Shown here in pieces: positions 5,417 to 5,453 of a stretch of DNA of 5,453 nucleotides (position 1 is its first letter; every line of letters begins with the position of its first letter). Both the position numbers and the translations under genes were made by a program. Source of the stretch: an uncultured Collinsella sp. (GTDB taxonomy: Bacteria; Actinomycetota; Coriobacteriia; Coriobacteriales; Coriobacteriaceae); assembly GCA_902463875.1 (NCBI GenBank), contig CABQHR010000126.1, forward strand, positions 1-5,453, read 5' to 3'. A model generated the notes under the pieces. The model saw nothing but the letters and a program-made list of their open reading frames with translations, made no database searches and had not been told where the DNA came from.

Positions 5417-5453
5417 GACCGCGCTTCGCATGGCGCTGGCGCACCCGTTCTAC
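5403..5453 (+). CDS. ABC-2 type exporter, permease subunit 2 (partial, N-terminal 17 residues)
   Basis: Only the first 17 codons are visible (MSTFKTALRMALAHPFY), running off the right edge. The start ATG overlaps the last 14 bases of the first permease gene in another frame, with GGAAGGAG five bases upstream. The amphipathic, basic N-terminus resembles that of the first permease (TLKTLLRRPSTW) in spacing and character, and ABC-2 exporters of this layout often encode two consecutive permeases that form a heterodimer. The assignment therefore rests on context, the ribosome binding site and a short N-terminus; no membrane helix is visible yet. Confidence 0.7.
   Translation, partial: MSTFKTALRMALAHPFY

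Noticed and set aside
4739..5431. 230-codon minus-strand frame opposite the first permease
   Set aside because: It is an antisense shadow of a well-supported membrane protein gene; its product is highly charged and low in recognisable structure.

Overview
The window is GC-rich, with G or C in most third codon positions. It reads like a chromosomal segment of a high-GC gut actinobacterium, plausibly a Coriobacteriia / Collinsella-type organism. That placement rests on overall style (base composition, gene families, arrangement) and was not tested against any database. No rRNA, tRNA, CRISPR array, transposase or integrase was seen.

Left block (1-1701, minus strand): a two-component system. A membrane histidine kinase of the HisKA_3 / NarL-partner class (1701 to 556) overlaps by 4 bases (ATGA) a LuxR/NarL-type response regulator that starts at 559 and runs off the left edge just inside its DNA-binding domain. 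The kinase has no Shine-Dalgarno sequence. A TACAAT box lies 6 bases ahead of its ATG, so its message may be leaderless.

Middle block (about 1785-3280): a strikingly AT-rich leader with three tandem 22-bp repeats and an overlapping 12-bp perfect inverted repeat. It is followed by a very strong Shine-Dalgarno sequence and a GTG-started, stand-alone AAA ATPase of the COG1373 type (AAA_14 plus DUF4143), whose C-terminus carries a PD-(D/E)XK nuclease-like residue pattern. After it comes a 210-base gene-free stretch holding a long imperfect palindrome (3092-3168) and a GTGA-N6-TCAC site. The block lies exactly between the divergent two-component and transporter operons and looks compositionally different from them, so it may be an inserted cassette.

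Right block (3281-5453, plus strand): an ABC-2 exporter operon made of an ATPase (3281-4219), a first permease (4229-5416) and the first 17 codons of a second permease (from 5403), tightly packed or overlapping. The simplest reading is that the two-component system senses an envelope or peptide/antibiotic-like signal and controls the divergent exporter. This is inferred from layout only; the exporter's substrate is unknown. The most unusual element is the repeat-bearing leader of the AAA_14/DUF4143 gene.
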